Source of the DNA: an uncultured Burkholderiales bacterium
GTDB taxonomy: Bacteria > Pseudomonadota > Gammaproteobacteria > Burkholderiales > Burkholderiaceae_C
Assembly: GCA_903870145.1 (NCBI GenBank)
Contig: CAIQBO010000041.1
Span: forward strand, 1 to 64,000
Direction: 5' to 3'
Length of the DNA: 64,000 nt
Part shown: piece after piece, positions 38,951-47,680 of the stretch
How the letters are laid out: the number at the start of each line of letters is the position of its first letter
Numbering within the stretch: position 1 is the first letter of the stretch
Made by a program: the position numbers and the translations under genes
Notes under the pieces: generated by a model
Databases searched by the model: none
The model's input: the letters and a program-made list of their open reading frames with translations, nothing else
What the model was told of the DNA's origin: nothing

Positions 38951-38983
38951 ACCGCTGCACCTTCGGGTGCATCGGTTTTTTTT
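38951..38983 (+). terminator. Hairpin with T tract between rubrerythrin and Fe-S oxidoreductase genes
   Basis: Stem TGCACC-TTCG-GGTGCA, extended by ACCG/CGGT, is followed by eight Ts. This is a rho-independent terminator with a stable UUCG-type loop. Because the next gene starts only about 20 bases later in the same direction, it probably terminates partially, giving more rubrerythrin than downstream protein. Confidence 0.8.
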
Positions 38984-39001
38984 ATCAGGAATACAAGCAC
39001 C

Positions 39002-40351
39002 ATGGCCACAGAAGGCAATCTCCAAGCACCCACCCGCCACCCCTTGGATTGGAAGAACCCCGATTTCTACAACGAAGAATCGTGCTTCACGGAACTCGAA
39101 CGTATTTTTGACATTTGCCACGGTTGCCGCCGCTGTGTGAGTTTGTGCGGATCGTTCCCGACCTTGTTTGACTTGGTCGACGAGAGCAGCACGATGGAAG
39201 TCGACGGCGTCAACAAAAAAGATTACTGGAGTGTGGTGGACCAGTGCTACATGTGCGACTTGTGCTACATGACCAAGTGCCCCTATACCGCACCGCACGA
39301 ATGGAATGTGGACTTTCCCCACACCATGCTGCGCGCCAAGGCCATCAAGTTCAAAAAAGGGGAAGTGGGGCAAGCTGAGCAATTTTTAGCCTCCACGGAC
39401 ACGCACGGTCAATTGGCCGGCATTCCCATCGTGGTTCAAACGGTCAACGCGGTCAACGCCAGCAAACTTGGGCGCGAAGTGCTTGAGGCCGTGGCCGGTG
39501 TTGACAAAACGGCATGGCTGCCGTCTTTGGCCACGCGCAAATTTCGCTCCAGCGCAGAAACTGCGCAAGCGGTCAAAGTGGTCAATGGCGAGAAAACGCC
39601 TGGCAAAGTGGCGATCTATGCCACTTGCTACATCAACTACAACGAGCCTGGCATTGGCCATGATTTGCTCAAAATTTTGGACCACAACGACATTCCTTAT
39701 GTCTTGGTCGAGAAAGAAAAATGCTGCGGCATGCCCAAGCTTGAATTGGGTGATTTGGATTCGGTCAATGCGTCCAAAGAAGCCAATATTCCAGTGCTGG
39801 CCCGATACGCCAAAGAGGGCTATGCGATCATGGCCGCTGTGCCCAGCTGCGCGTTGATGTTCAAGCAAGAAATTCCATTGATGTTTCCGGATTGCGCAGA
39901 TACGCAATTGGTCAAAGCACACATGTGGGACCCGTTTGAATATTTCATGGCGCGCAAACGCGATGGTTTGCTCAAGACCGAATTTCCTCAAAGCTTGGGC
40001 AATGTGAGCTACCAAATTCCGTGTCATGGCCGGGTGCAAAATATCGGCAAAAAGACCGAAGAAATGCTCAAGATGATTCCCGGCACTGAGATCAACACCA
40101 TTGAGCGTTGCTCAGGGCACGCCGGTACCTATGGTGTGAAAAAGGCCTCGCATGCTTATTCCATGAAGATAGGCAAGCCCGTTTTTAAAGCCATGGCCAC
40201 CATGAAAGACGGCAGCCAACCCGACTTCATCAGCTCCGACTGCCCCTTGGGCGGCCACCACATTGCGCAAGGTTTTGAGCGCAATGGTTTGGGCGCGCCC
40301 GAGTTGAACCACCCGCTGACCTTGGTGCGCAAAGCCTACGGCTTGAAGTAA
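39002..40351 (+). CDS. Fe-S oxidoreductase with two CCG domains (GlpC/HdrD-like)
   Basis: The 449-residue protein has two N-terminal 4Fe-4S binding clusters (CHGCRRCVSLCGSFP and CYMCDLCYMTKCPY) and two CCG-type domains: CYINYNEPG with EKCCGMPKLELG, then CHGRVQNIG with RCSGHAGTYG. In the second, one CCG is CSG. This is the layout of GlpC and heterodisulfide reductase subunit D. No glpA/glpB or hdr partners are nearby; the neighbours are rubrerythrin and DUF3501. It may feed electrons to rubrerythrin (inference). An AGGA precedes the ATG. Confidence 0.9.
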   Translation: MATEGNLQAPTRHPLDWKNPDFYNEESCFTELERIFDICHGCRRCVSLCGSFPTLFDLVDESSTMEVDGVNKKDYWSVVDQCYMCDLCYMTKCPYTAPHEWNVDFPHTMLRAKAIKFKKGEVGQAEQFLASTDTHGQLAGIPIVVQTVNAVNASKLGREVLEAVAGVDKTAWLPSLATRKFRSSAETAQAVKVVNGEKTPGKVAIYATCYINYNEPGIGHDLLKILDHNDIPYVLVEKEKCCGMPKLELGDLDSVNASKEANIPVLARYAKEGYAIMAAVPSCALMFKQEIPLMFPDCADTQLVKAHMWDPFEYFMARKRDGLLKTEFPQSLGNVSYQIPCHGRVQNIGKKTEEMLKMIPGTEINTIERCSGHAGTYGVKKASHAYSMKIGKPVFKAMATMKDGSQPDFISSDCPLGGHHIAQGFERNGLGAPELNHPLTLVRKAYGLK

Positions 40352-40386
40352 GCCCCTTGATCCAAGCCATTGAAAGAAAGAAACCC

Positions 40387-40977
40387 ATGCAATTGACCGG
40401 ACACATCACACCCGAAAGCCTCATGTCGCTGGAGGCTTACACCAAGTGGCGCAAAGTGCACAAGCCCGAAGTGATCGCTCACCGCAAATTGCGCAGCGTG
40501 CAGTTGGGCGAGCATGTGAACCTGCAATTCGAAAGCGAGACCACCATTCGCTATCAAATTCAAGAAATGCTGCGCATTGAAAAAGTCTTCGAAGAAGAGG
40601 GCATTGTTCAAGAAATTGAAGCCTATGCTCCCTTGGTGCCTACTGGCACCAATTGGAAAGCCACCATGATGTTGGAGTACACCGACGTCAATGAGCGCAA
40701 ACGTGAGTTGGGCCGTTTGATCGGCATTGAAGACCGCATGTTTGTGGAGGTCCAAGGCTATGCCCGTGTTTATGCCATCGCTGACGAAGACTTAGACCGC
40801 GAAAACGAAGAAAAAACTTCAGCGGTTCACTTCGTTCGTTTTGAGTTGACCCCTGCCATGTGCGCCGCGGTGAAAGCTGGCGCCATGGTCAAGATGGGCT
40901 GCGATCACACCCACTACCCGGCCCACATGGAAGTTTCTGCTGAAACGCTGGCAAGCCTGGCCGGTGATTTGAAATAA
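40387..40977 (+). CDS. DUF3501 family protein
   Basis: The 196-residue protein starts MQLTGHITPESLMSLEAYTK; the frame opens at 40357 but the ATG at 40387 fits the family. It contains LRSVQLGEHVNLQFESETTI and IRYQIQEMLRIEKVFEEEGI, the conserved core of DUF3501. The function is not known. It ends the rubrerythrin cluster, 35 bases after the Fe-S protein, and converges on the old yellow enzyme gene. Confidence 0.87.
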   Translation: MQLTGHITPESLMSLEAYTKWRKVHKPEVIAHRKLRSVQLGEHVNLQFESETTIRYQIQEMLRIEKVFEEEGIVQEIEAYAPLVPTGTNWKATMMLEYTDVNERKRELGRLIGIEDRMFVEVQGYARVYAIADEDLDRENEEKTSAVHFVRFELTPAMCAAVKAGAMVKMGCDHTHYPAHMEVSAETLASLAGDLK

Positions 40978-40980
40978 GGC

Positions 40981-42102
40981 TCAGCGCTGTCCGACTTTCA
41001 CGTCGCCAAAAATGGTTTGTGCTTCGCGCGGAATGCAGCGCCAGTAGGGCTGGCTGGCCTGCACTTGGCCCCCCAACTCCACGGCAGCTTGCCAAGCCCA
41101 GCGCGGGTTGAACAAATAGGCGCGGGCGATGGCAATCAGATCGGCGTCTTGGCGGTTCAAAATGGCCTCGGCTTGCGCAGCCTGTGTGATCAAACCCACG
41201 GCCATGGTGGTCAAACCGGACTTTTCTTTGACCAGCTTGGCAAATGGCACTTGGTATTCAGGCCCGATTGAAATTTTTTGTTGGGCTGAAACCCCACCCG
41301 AAGAAATATGCACAAAGTCGGCCCCGTCGCACTTTAAGCGCAGAGCCAAATCAGCCGTTTCTTCAGGAGTCCAACCGCCTTCAACCCAGTCCGTGGCGGA
41401 AATTCGAATGCCCAAGCTGCCAGTGAAGTTGGCGCGTACGGCTGCAAACACTTCACGTACAAAACGAATTCGGTTTTCAAAATTGCCGCCATAAGCATCG
41501 GTGCGCAGGTTGGAGATGGGAGACAAAAATTCGTGCAACAAATAACCGTGCGCTGCGTGCAGTTCCAGCACTTCAATGCCCATGCCATCAGCGCGCCGTG
41601 CAGCTTGCACAAAAGCGTTTTGTATGCGTGCCAAGCCAGCTGTGTCAATGGCGGTGGGAGGTGCCTCTGTGCTCAGATGGGGCAGGGCGCTGGGTGCCAG
41701 GGCCTGCCAGCCTCGATGCTGCGCGTCAAGCAACTGACCTCCGTTCCAGGGCTCAGCGCTGGAAGCTTTGCGACCGGCATGGCCGATTTGAAGTGAAACT
41801 GGCACATGCGGCGCCATGCGGCGAGCGCGCCCCAATGTCTCGCTCAAGGCAGAGGCGGTGACGTCGTCCCACAGGCCCAGGCAGCCGGGGGTGATGCGAC
41901 CTTCCTCGGTCACGGCCGTCGCTTCCAGCGTGACAAGGCCTGCGCCTCCATTGAGCAGCGCTGTCCAGTGGGCCAAATGCCAATCGTTGGCCTGGCCCTG
42001 ATCGGCCAAGTATTGGCACATGGGGGCAATCACAATACGGTTGGCTAAGCTCAGCGGGCCACGGGGGGAGCTGAGTTTGAATTCGGAAAAAAGGTGACTC
42101 AT
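40981..42102 (-). CDS. NADH:flavin oxidoreductase, old yellow enzyme (YqjM/NamA class)
   Basis: The 373-residue FMN barrel enzyme reduces activated double bonds. The class marker Cys is C29 in IAPMCQYL. The substrate histidines are in ELHAAHGYLLHEFLSPISN, and FMN binding appears in SIGIRISATD-like LGIRISATDWVEGG and GLITQAAQAE. The ATG at 42102 is used (the frame is open to 42228), preceded by CACC and matching MSHLFSEFKL. It is divergent from yaaA. Confidence 0.92.
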   Translation of the reverse strand: MSHLFSEFKLSSPRGPLSLANRIVIAPMCQYLADQGQANDWHLAHWTALLNGGAGLVTLEATAVTEEGRITPGCLGLWDDVTASALSETLGRARRMAPHVPVSLQIGHAGRKASSAEPWNGGQLLDAQHRGWQALAPSALPHLSTEAPPTAIDTAGLARIQNAFVQAARRADGMGIEVLELHAAHGYLLHEFLSPISNLRTDAYGGNFENRIRFVREVFAAVRANFTGSLGIRISATDWVEGGWTPEETADLALRLKCDGADFVHISSGGVSAQQKISIGPEYQVPFAKLVKEKSGLTTMAVGLITQAAQAEAILNRQDADLIAIARAYLFNPRWAWQAAVELGGQVQASQPYWRCIPREAQTIFGDVKVGQR

Positions 42103-42209
42103 GGAGGTTCCAATTTTGAAATGGATAGCATTGCCGGGCAGATCCTTCATCTTAAACCTGCAAAGAGGCTGAACCTGCCAGATAATCACGTAGTTAAAGG
42201 ACTGCGCGC

Positions 42210-42992
42210 ATGCTGTTTTTATTGTCACCTGCTAAATCTCTGGACTACGACACCCCTGCCGGTGATGTGCCGCACAGCTTGCCGCAATTTGCAGCTCAGT
42301 CGGCGCAGCTGATTCAAAATTTAAAACCCCAATCACTGCAGCAAATTGCCAATCTAATGGACTTGAGCGATGCCTTGGCGGCCCTGAATGTGGCGCGCTA
42401 TGAAGCTTGGCGCCCCAAGTTCACAGCCAAAAACTCCAAGCAAGCGGTGTTGGCTTTCAATGGTGATGTGTATGAAGGCTTGGATGCCAAAACGCTCAAG
42501 CTCAAAGATTTGGAGTGGGCGCAGTCGCATGTCTGTATTTTGAGCGGTTTGTACGGCGTGCTTCGCCCCTTAGATTGGATGCAAGCCTACCGGCTTGAGA
42601 TGGGCACCGCCCTGGCCACAACAAAGGGCAAAAATTTGTACCAGTTTTGGGGCTCGCAAATTGCAGAATATTTGAACCAACGCTTGGCACTTGAGACATC
42701 GCCGGTGGTGGTGAACTTGGCCTCGCAAGAATATTTCAAAGCTGTTGATCAAAAAGTATTGCAAGCACGCGTGATGGAGTGTGTGTTTGAAGAGTACAAA
42801 GGTGGCCGATACAAAATCATCAGCTTCATGGCCAAGCGTGCGCGTGGTTTGATGGCGCGCTATGCTGTGCAAAAGCGCATTACCCATGTTGAAAAATTGA
42901 AACAATTTGATCACGAAGGCTATGCTTTTGAGCCTGCAGCATCTGACCCCCATCGCTTGGTATTCAGACGCAAAACAGCAGGTAGCGCATGA
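42210..42992 (+). CDS. yaaA: Peroxide stress protein YaaA (DUF328/UPF0246)
   Basis: The 260-residue protein begins with the YaaA signature [16 protein letters not shown] and contains [12 protein letters not shown] and [20 protein letters not shown]. YaaA lowers free iron under peroxide stress in E. coli and binds DNA. Its stop overlaps queF as ATGA. It lies near the rubrerythrin cluster, another peroxide-linked gene. Confidence 0.96.
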   Translation: MLFLLSPAKSLDYDTPAGDVPHSLPQFAAQSAQLIQNLKPQSLQQIANLMDLSDALAALNVARYEAWRPKFTAKNSKQAVLAFNGDVYEGLDAKTLKLKDLEWAQSHVCILSGLYGVLRPLDWMQAYRLEMGTALATTKGKNLYQFWGSQIAEYLNQRLALETSPVVVNLASQEYFKAVDQKVLQARVMECVFEEYKGGRYKIISFMAKRARGLMARYAVQKRITHVEKLKQFDHEGYAFEPAASDPHRLVFRRKTAGSA

Positions 42993-43834
42993 ATTTGCCC
43001 GAACATTCTCAGCTGGGAAAAAGCAGCCCGTATACAGATCAGTATGACCCAGCGCTGTTGTTCCCAATTCCACGTGCGCCCAAGCGCGCAGAGTTGGGAA
43101 TTCATGCTGCGCCTATTTTTTTTGGCGCAGACTTGTGGACGGCGTTTGAGTTGTCTTGGCTGAATTTAAAAGGCAAGCCGCAAGTAGCTTTGGCTCACAT
43201 CACAGTGCCAGCAGAGAGCACGCACATCATTGAGAGCAAATCATTCAAGCTGTATTTAAACAGCTTGAATGCCACAAAGTTCATTGACGTTCAAGCCGTA
43301 CGGGATTGTTTGCGTGAAGACTTAGACCAGGCGCTTTGGCACGGTGGCACTGTCAATGCACGCTGCGGTGTGAGAATCTTGCTGCCAGAAGAATTTGACA
43401 AAGAGCCAATTCACGAACTCGATGGCTTGAATTTGGACCGCATGGACATTGAATGCACGCGTTACCTGCCCGCACCTGAGCTGTTGCAATCCGAAAGCGA
43501 GCAAGCGCCAGTGACCGAAACCCTGGTCAGTCATTTGCTCAAAAGCAATTGTTTGGTGACGGGGCAACCCGATTGGGGCAGCGTGCAAATCACCTACACG
43601 GGCGCTCAAATTGATCAGGCGGGCTTGCTCGCGTACATTGTGAGTTTTCGCAATCACAATGAATTTCACGAGCAATGCGTGGAGCGCATTTTCATGGACA
43701 TTTGGGCGCGCTGCAAACCGCTGGAGTTGTGTGTGTATGCCCGCTACACACGCCGCGGCGGCTTGGACATCAACCCCTGGCGCACCAGTCGGCCCCAAAC
43801 CCCACCGCGCAACATTCGCACTGCCAGGCAATAG
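42989..43834 (+). CDS. queF: NADPH-dependent 7-cyano-7-deazaguanine reductase
   Basis: The 281-residue bimodular QueF makes preQ1 for queuosine tRNA modification. The QueF motif [13 protein letters not shown] is in the N-terminal half, and the catalytic cysteine is in [17 protein letters not shown]. The C-terminal half carries [14 protein letters not shown]. It is coupled to yaaA by overlap. Confidence 0.96.
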   Translation: MNLPEHSQLGKSSPYTDQYDPALLFPIPRAPKRAELGIHAAPIFFGADLWTAFELSWLNLKGKPQVALAHITVPAESTHIIESKSFKLYLNSLNATKFIDVQAVRDCLREDLDQALWHGGTVNARCGVRILLPEEFDKEPIHELDGLNLDRMDIECTRYLPAPELLQSESEQAPVTETLVSHLLKSNCLVTGQPDWGSVQITYTGAQIDQAGLLAYIVSFRNHNEFHEQCVERIFMDIWARCKPLELCVYARYTRRGGLDINPWRTSRPQTPPRNIRTARQ

Positions 43835-43838
43835 GCCT

Positions 43839-44696
43839 TTAGCCCAGACTTTTAAAGTCTTGCAATGGGTGCAAAGAGGGAAACACCGCGGCGCGCTTTG
43901 CTTGAGCCGCAGTGATCGCTTCTCGCACGTGCGTGTTGCTCCAGATGGCGCCTTGAAGCCAGCCCATTTGGCGCAGGCTGTCCTCCACGCTGTGGTCGCG
44001 CGCGTAATTGAGCGCCTGCTTGCTGCCCCAAATGGCCACGGGCGGCTTGCTGGCCATCTCCTTGGCACAGGCTAAAGCGCCAGCCACCAAAGCCTCGGGT
44101 GTGTCAAATATTTCCGTGACCAAACCATGCGCCAGTGCTTTTTCCGCGCTCAGACGGCGGCCTGTGTAAGCCAGCTCTTTGACCAAGCCCATGGGCAGCA
44201 GTTTGGGCAGGCGCTGCAAAGTGCCCACATCGGCCACCATGCCAATGTTGATTTCTTGGATACAAAAGAAAGCTTCGCGCGAGGCGTATCGAATGCAGCA
44301 AGCGGTCACCATGTCGACGGCCCCTCCAATGCACCCGCCTTGAATGGCCGCGATCACAGGCATGCGCAGGCTCTCAAGCAGGGTGAAGGTCGACTGCAGA
44401 TTGGTCAAGACGTCAAACACCGCAGCGCGCCCTTCAGGGCTGTTGTCGTCCATCGTGATGGCGCTTGAAAAAGTCTCCAAGGCCATGCCGGCAGAAAAAT
44501 GTTTGCCGGTGCTGGAGATCACCAATGCCCGAGCTTGGCCTTCGTTGTTCAAGTGGCGCAGCACTTGGTCAAGTTCGCGCCAAAAGGTCGGGTGCATGGT
44601 GTTCATGCGCTCGGGCTTGTTCAGCACCAAGTGGGCGACATGGTCATTCGTCGTCAGGGAAAAGCAGCTGAGTGTGTCCATCGGGTCGGGTTTCAT
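43839..44696 (-). CDS. Enoyl-CoA hydratase/isomerase, dienoyl-CoA isomerase-like
   Basis: The 285-residue crotonase (a shorter start at 44681 gives 280) has the oxyanion-hole glycines in GKHFSAGMAL and IQGGCIGGAVD. The catalytic trio of delta3,5-delta2,4-dienoyl-CoA isomerases is all present: D128 (GGAVD), E148 (QEINIG), D156 (VADVGTLQRLP), so it is close to mammalian ECH1. It would help degrade unsaturated fatty acids. The start lies inside dinB by about 50 bases. No strong ribosome site is visible, so coupling to dinB is likely. Confidence 0.85.
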   Translation of the reverse strand: MKPDPMDTLSCFSLTTNDHVAHLVLNKPERMNTMHPTFWRELDQVLRHLNNEGQARALVISSTGKHFSAGMALETFSSAITMDDNSPEGRAAVFDVLTNLQSTFTLLESLRMPVIAAIQGGCIGGAVDMVTACCIRYASREAFFCIQEINIGMVADVGTLQRLPKLLPMGLVKELAYTGRRLSAEKALAHGLVTEIFDTPEALVAGALACAKEMASKPPVAIWGSKQALNYARDHSVEDSLRQMGWLQGAIWSNTHVREAITAAQAKRAAVFPSLHPLQDFKSLG

Positions 44697-45933
44697 GAAG
44701 AGTTGGAGGGCTTGAAGTTGGTGAACTGTAACTTTTTGGAATGGCAGGCGCTGTCCCTTGCTTGACCAAGGAGCCCACACGCACACCGAGCAAGCGCAGG
44801 CGGCGCGATAAGTCCACTCGTTTCAAGCATTGCCCTGCCACTTGCCGAATGGTGGCAGCGTCTTGGGTGTAAATCTGGACAGTTTGGTCCCGCGTGACGC
44901 TTTGGAAGTTGTCGTAACGCAGCTTGATGCCGATGGTTTTTCCTTCATAAGCTTTGCGCTTCAAATCGGCGGCCACTTGCTGGCACAAGCGGGTGAAAAT
45001 TTTGCCCAGCTCCTCACGATCTCGCACGGCATGCAAGTCACGCTCGAAAGTGGTTTCTCGGCTGATGCTGACGGGCTCACTTTCTGTGCTGATGGGCCGA
45101 TCGTCTCGGCCCCAAGCGGCTTCGTGTAACCAGGCGCCGTAGACTTTGCCAAAGTGCTGCTGCAGCCACTGCGGCTCAGATGCTGCCAATTGACCAATCA
45201 AGGCAATGCCGTGGGCTTTGAGTTTGGCATCGGCCTTGGGGCCAACGCCATTGATTTTGCGACAAGCCAGGGGCCAAATCAAAGTTTGCAAATCACTTTC
45301 ATGGACCACTGAAATGCCTTTGGGCTTGTTCAATTCGCTGGCCATTTTGGCGAGCAATTTGTTGGGTGCCACACCAATAGAGCAGGTCAAGCCTGTGACA
45401 TCGAAAATGCACTTTTGAATCAAGCGGGCCAACACTTTGCCGCCTTCGCGCTGGCCCCCAGGCACATGGGTGAAGTCGATGTAGACCTCGTCAATGCCCC
45501 TGTCTTCCATGAGGGGTGCAATTTCCGTGATGGTTTCTTTGAACACGCGCGAGTAGTGCCGGTACTGGTCAAAATCGACCGGCAGCAAAATGGCCTCAGG
45601 GCACAGTTTTGCAGCTTTCATCAGCCCCATGGCCGAGCCCACGCCAAATTGCCTGGCCGCATAGGTGGCTGTGGTGATCACGCCGCGGCCGGTATAGCCG
45701 GCCAAGCGCGGGAAAAAGTCGAGTGGAATTTCAGCCAAATTTTCGGCTCTCCATTCGCACTCAGGATGCGCCACCTTCAGCCGGTCCAGCAGGTCATCTT
45801 CACGCCGCCTGCCGCCCCCGATCACCACTGGCAGGCCTTTGAGTTGGGGGTAGCGCAGCAATTCGACAGACGCATAAAAAGCGTCCATGTCCAGGTGGGC
45901 GATCCTTCGGATGAGTGGCGCAGGCGTGGTCAC
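44644..45933 (-). CDS. dinB: DNA polymerase IV (Y family)
   Basis: The 429-residue translesion polymerase has HLDMDAFYASVELLRYPQL, the catalytic acidic motif RGIDEVYIDFTHV, and the helix-hairpin-helix region ACRKINGVGPKADAKL. The usual SIDEAYLDVT is changed to GIDEVYIDFT, conservatively. The C-terminus ends QLLFPDDE, a plausible beta-clamp binding peptide. No LexA box was seen upstream. Its 3' end overlaps the crotonase start. Confidence 0.94.
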   Translation of the reverse strand: MTTPAPLIRRIAHLDMDAFYASVELLRYPQLKGLPVVIGGGRRREDDLLDRLKVAHPECEWRAENLAEIPLDFFPRLAGYTGRGVITTATYAARQFGVGSAMGLMKAAKLCPEAILLPVDFDQYRHYSRVFKETITEIAPLMEDRGIDEVYIDFTHVPGGQREGGKVLARLIQKCIFDVTGLTCSIGVAPNKLLAKMASELNKPKGISVVHESDLQTLIWPLACRKINGVGPKADAKLKAHGIALIGQLAASEPQWLQQHFGKVYGAWLHEAAWGRDDRPISTESEPVSISRETTFERDLHAVRDREELGKIFTRLCQQVAADLKRKAYEGKTIGIKLRYDNFQSVTRDQTVQIYTQDAATIRQVAGQCLKRVDLSRRLRLLGVRVGSLVKQGTAPAIPKSYSSPTSSPPTLHETRPDGHTQLLFPDDE

Positions 45934-45960
45934 AAACTCATCAGGACATGAAGCCCTGAA

Positions 45961-47115
45961 TTATTGGGGGAAGGTGCCAGGCAGCAAAATGCTTTTGTCG
46001 ACCGTGTCCATTTGCGTGTGGCCACAAAAGGCCATGGTCAGGTCCAGTTCGTTGTGAATGATTTCCAATGTTTTTTCTACGCCTTCTTGCCCCATAGCCC
46101 CTAAGCCATACAAAAATGCACGACCAATGTAAGTGCCTTGAGCTCCCAAAGCGCGCGCTTTGAGCACGTCCTGACCGCTGCGAATGCCGCCGTCCATGTG
46201 CACTTCAATTTGCTGGCCCACGGCGCTGACAATGGCAGGCAAGGCTTCAATGCTACTTTGCGCGCCATCGAGTTGGCGCCCGCCATGGTTGCTGACGATC
46301 AGGGCGTCGGCGCCGCTGTCAACGGCCAAGCGTGCATCCTCGGCGTCTTGGATGCCTTTGAGAATGATTTTGCCGCCCCAGCGTTTTTTGATCCATTCGA
46401 CATCGCCCCAATTCAGGCGCGGGTCAAATTGCTGCGATGTCCAGGAGGACAAAGAGCCCATGTTTTCCACGCCTTTGACATGGCCCACGATGTTGCCAAA
46501 TTGGCGCCGTGGGGTGCCCAGCATGCCCAGAGCCCATCGCGGTTTGGTAGCGATGTTGATCATGTTGGCCAAGGTCAATTTGGGTGGAGCGGACAAGCCG
46601 TTTTTCAAATCTTTGTGGCGCTGACCCAAAATTTGCAAATCCAAAGTAATGACCAGCGCCGAACAATGCGCTGCCCTGGCCCGCTCGATCAAGCGCTCAA
46701 TGAAATCGCGATCACGCATGACGTAGAGCTGAAACCAAAAAGGGTGGCCCTGGGTGCTTTGCGAGACATCCTCTATCGAGCAGATGCTCATGGTTGAGAG
46801 GGTAAATGGAATACCAAATTTTTTGGCGGCTCGGGCTGCCAAAATTTCGCCATCGGCGTGCTGCATGCCAGTCAAACCTGTGGGCGCAATGGCCACCGGC
46901 ATGGCCACTTTCTCGCCAATCATGGTACTGGCTGTGCTGCGGTTTTCCATGTTCACTGCGATGCGTTGGCGCAGTTTTATTTTCTGAAAATCAGACTCGT
47001 TTGCCCGGTAAGTGCTTTCCGTCCAAGAGCCACTGTCAGCATAGTCGTAGAACATGCGAGGCACACGTTTTTGAGCCAAGACGCGCAAGTCTTCGATGGT
47101 GGTGATGATGGCCAT
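45961..47115 (-). CDS. lldD: FMN-dependent L-lactate dehydrogenase / alpha-hydroxy-acid oxidase
   Basis: The 384-residue enzyme oxidises L-lactate (or a related hydroxy acid) and feeds electrons to quinones. It shows VAIAPTGLTGMQHADGEI, then SNHGGRQLDGA with the active histidine, then HMDGGIRSGQDVLKAR and IGRAFLYGLGAMG. The symbol assumes lactate; mandelate or glycolate cannot be excluded. It lies 30 bases after the hemerythrin gene on the same strand. Confidence 0.85.
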   Translation of the reverse strand: MAIITTIEDLRVLAQKRVPRMFYDYADSGSWTESTYRANESDFQKIKLRQRIAVNMENRSTASTMIGEKVAMPVAIAPTGLTGMQHADGEILAARAAKKFGIPFTLSTMSICSIEDVSQSTQGHPFWFQLYVMRDRDFIERLIERARAAHCSALVITLDLQILGQRHKDLKNGLSAPPKLTLANMINIATKPRWALGMLGTPRRQFGNIVGHVKGVENMGSLSSWTSQQFDPRLNWGDVEWIKKRWGGKIILKGIQDAEDARLAVDSGADALIVSNHGGRQLDGAQSSIEALPAIVSAVGQQIEVHMDGGIRSGQDVLKARALGAQGTYIGRAFLYGLGAMGQEGVEKTLEIIHNELDLTMAFCGHTQMDTVDKSILLPGTFPQ

Positions 47116-47145
47116 AAGTTAAATTTCCTCAAATGTGCAAAAGGG

Positions 47146-47652
47146 TCAACTACAGCTGATGCTGCCGCATCCGGACATGGTCATGCTTCGAATCACCGAA
47201 GGGTCGGCCAGCGTTTCTGTTTCAGTGTCAAAGGCAACCGACTGCAGGTGCTGCGCCAAGCCAGCGTCCATGCTGGCGGCGTGCTGAGGAAACCATTCGG
47301 CCAAGGCCTCGGCCAAGCGGGTGATGATCTCGCCGTCCCCTTGCACGTAATGGGTTTCCACAGCGCGCATGGTTTCGAGAATGCTGGCATGCTGACCCGC
47401 ATGGCAGTTCTCAGCAGTAAAACCTGTGGCCAACATCCAGCGCTCTTCTTGCGTGAAGTGCTCGACCGTGTGGGTCAAAAATGCACGGTACAAGTTCAAC
47501 TGCTCGGTGGGTGGTGTGATCAGCAAGGCGTTGAGCATCGTGACGAACTCTTCGTGCGTGTGGTCCATGCGCTCATTGCCTGTGACCAATTGATCAGACC
47601 ACTCAAGCCCTGCCAAGCCTAAGTTACTGCTCTGTTCAGTTTGGGTTTGCAT
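47146..47652 (-). CDS. Bacteriohemerythrin-domain protein
   Basis: The 168-residue protein (ATG at 47652) has the hemerythrin oxygen-binding pattern: WSDQLVTGNERMDHTHEEF, then HTVEHFTQEERWM, then CHAGQHASIL, and WFPQHAASMD. The four-helix di-iron bundle is complete. The tail after it ends MTMSGCGSISCS, with two cysteines and no homologous function that I know. Family members carry or sense oxygen. It is directly upstream of the lactate dehydrogenase gene. Confidence 0.88.
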   Translation of the reverse strand: MQTQTEQSSNLGLAGLEWSDQLVTGNERMDHTHEEFVTMLNALLITPPTEQLNLYRAFLTHTVEHFTQEERWMLATGFTAENCHAGQHASILETMRAVETHYVQGDGEIITRLAEALAEWFPQHAASMDAGLAQHLQSVAFDTETETLADPSVIRSMTMSGCGSISCS

Positions 47653-47680
47653 CGTCAATCTCAGTTAAGAATTTGGAAAA

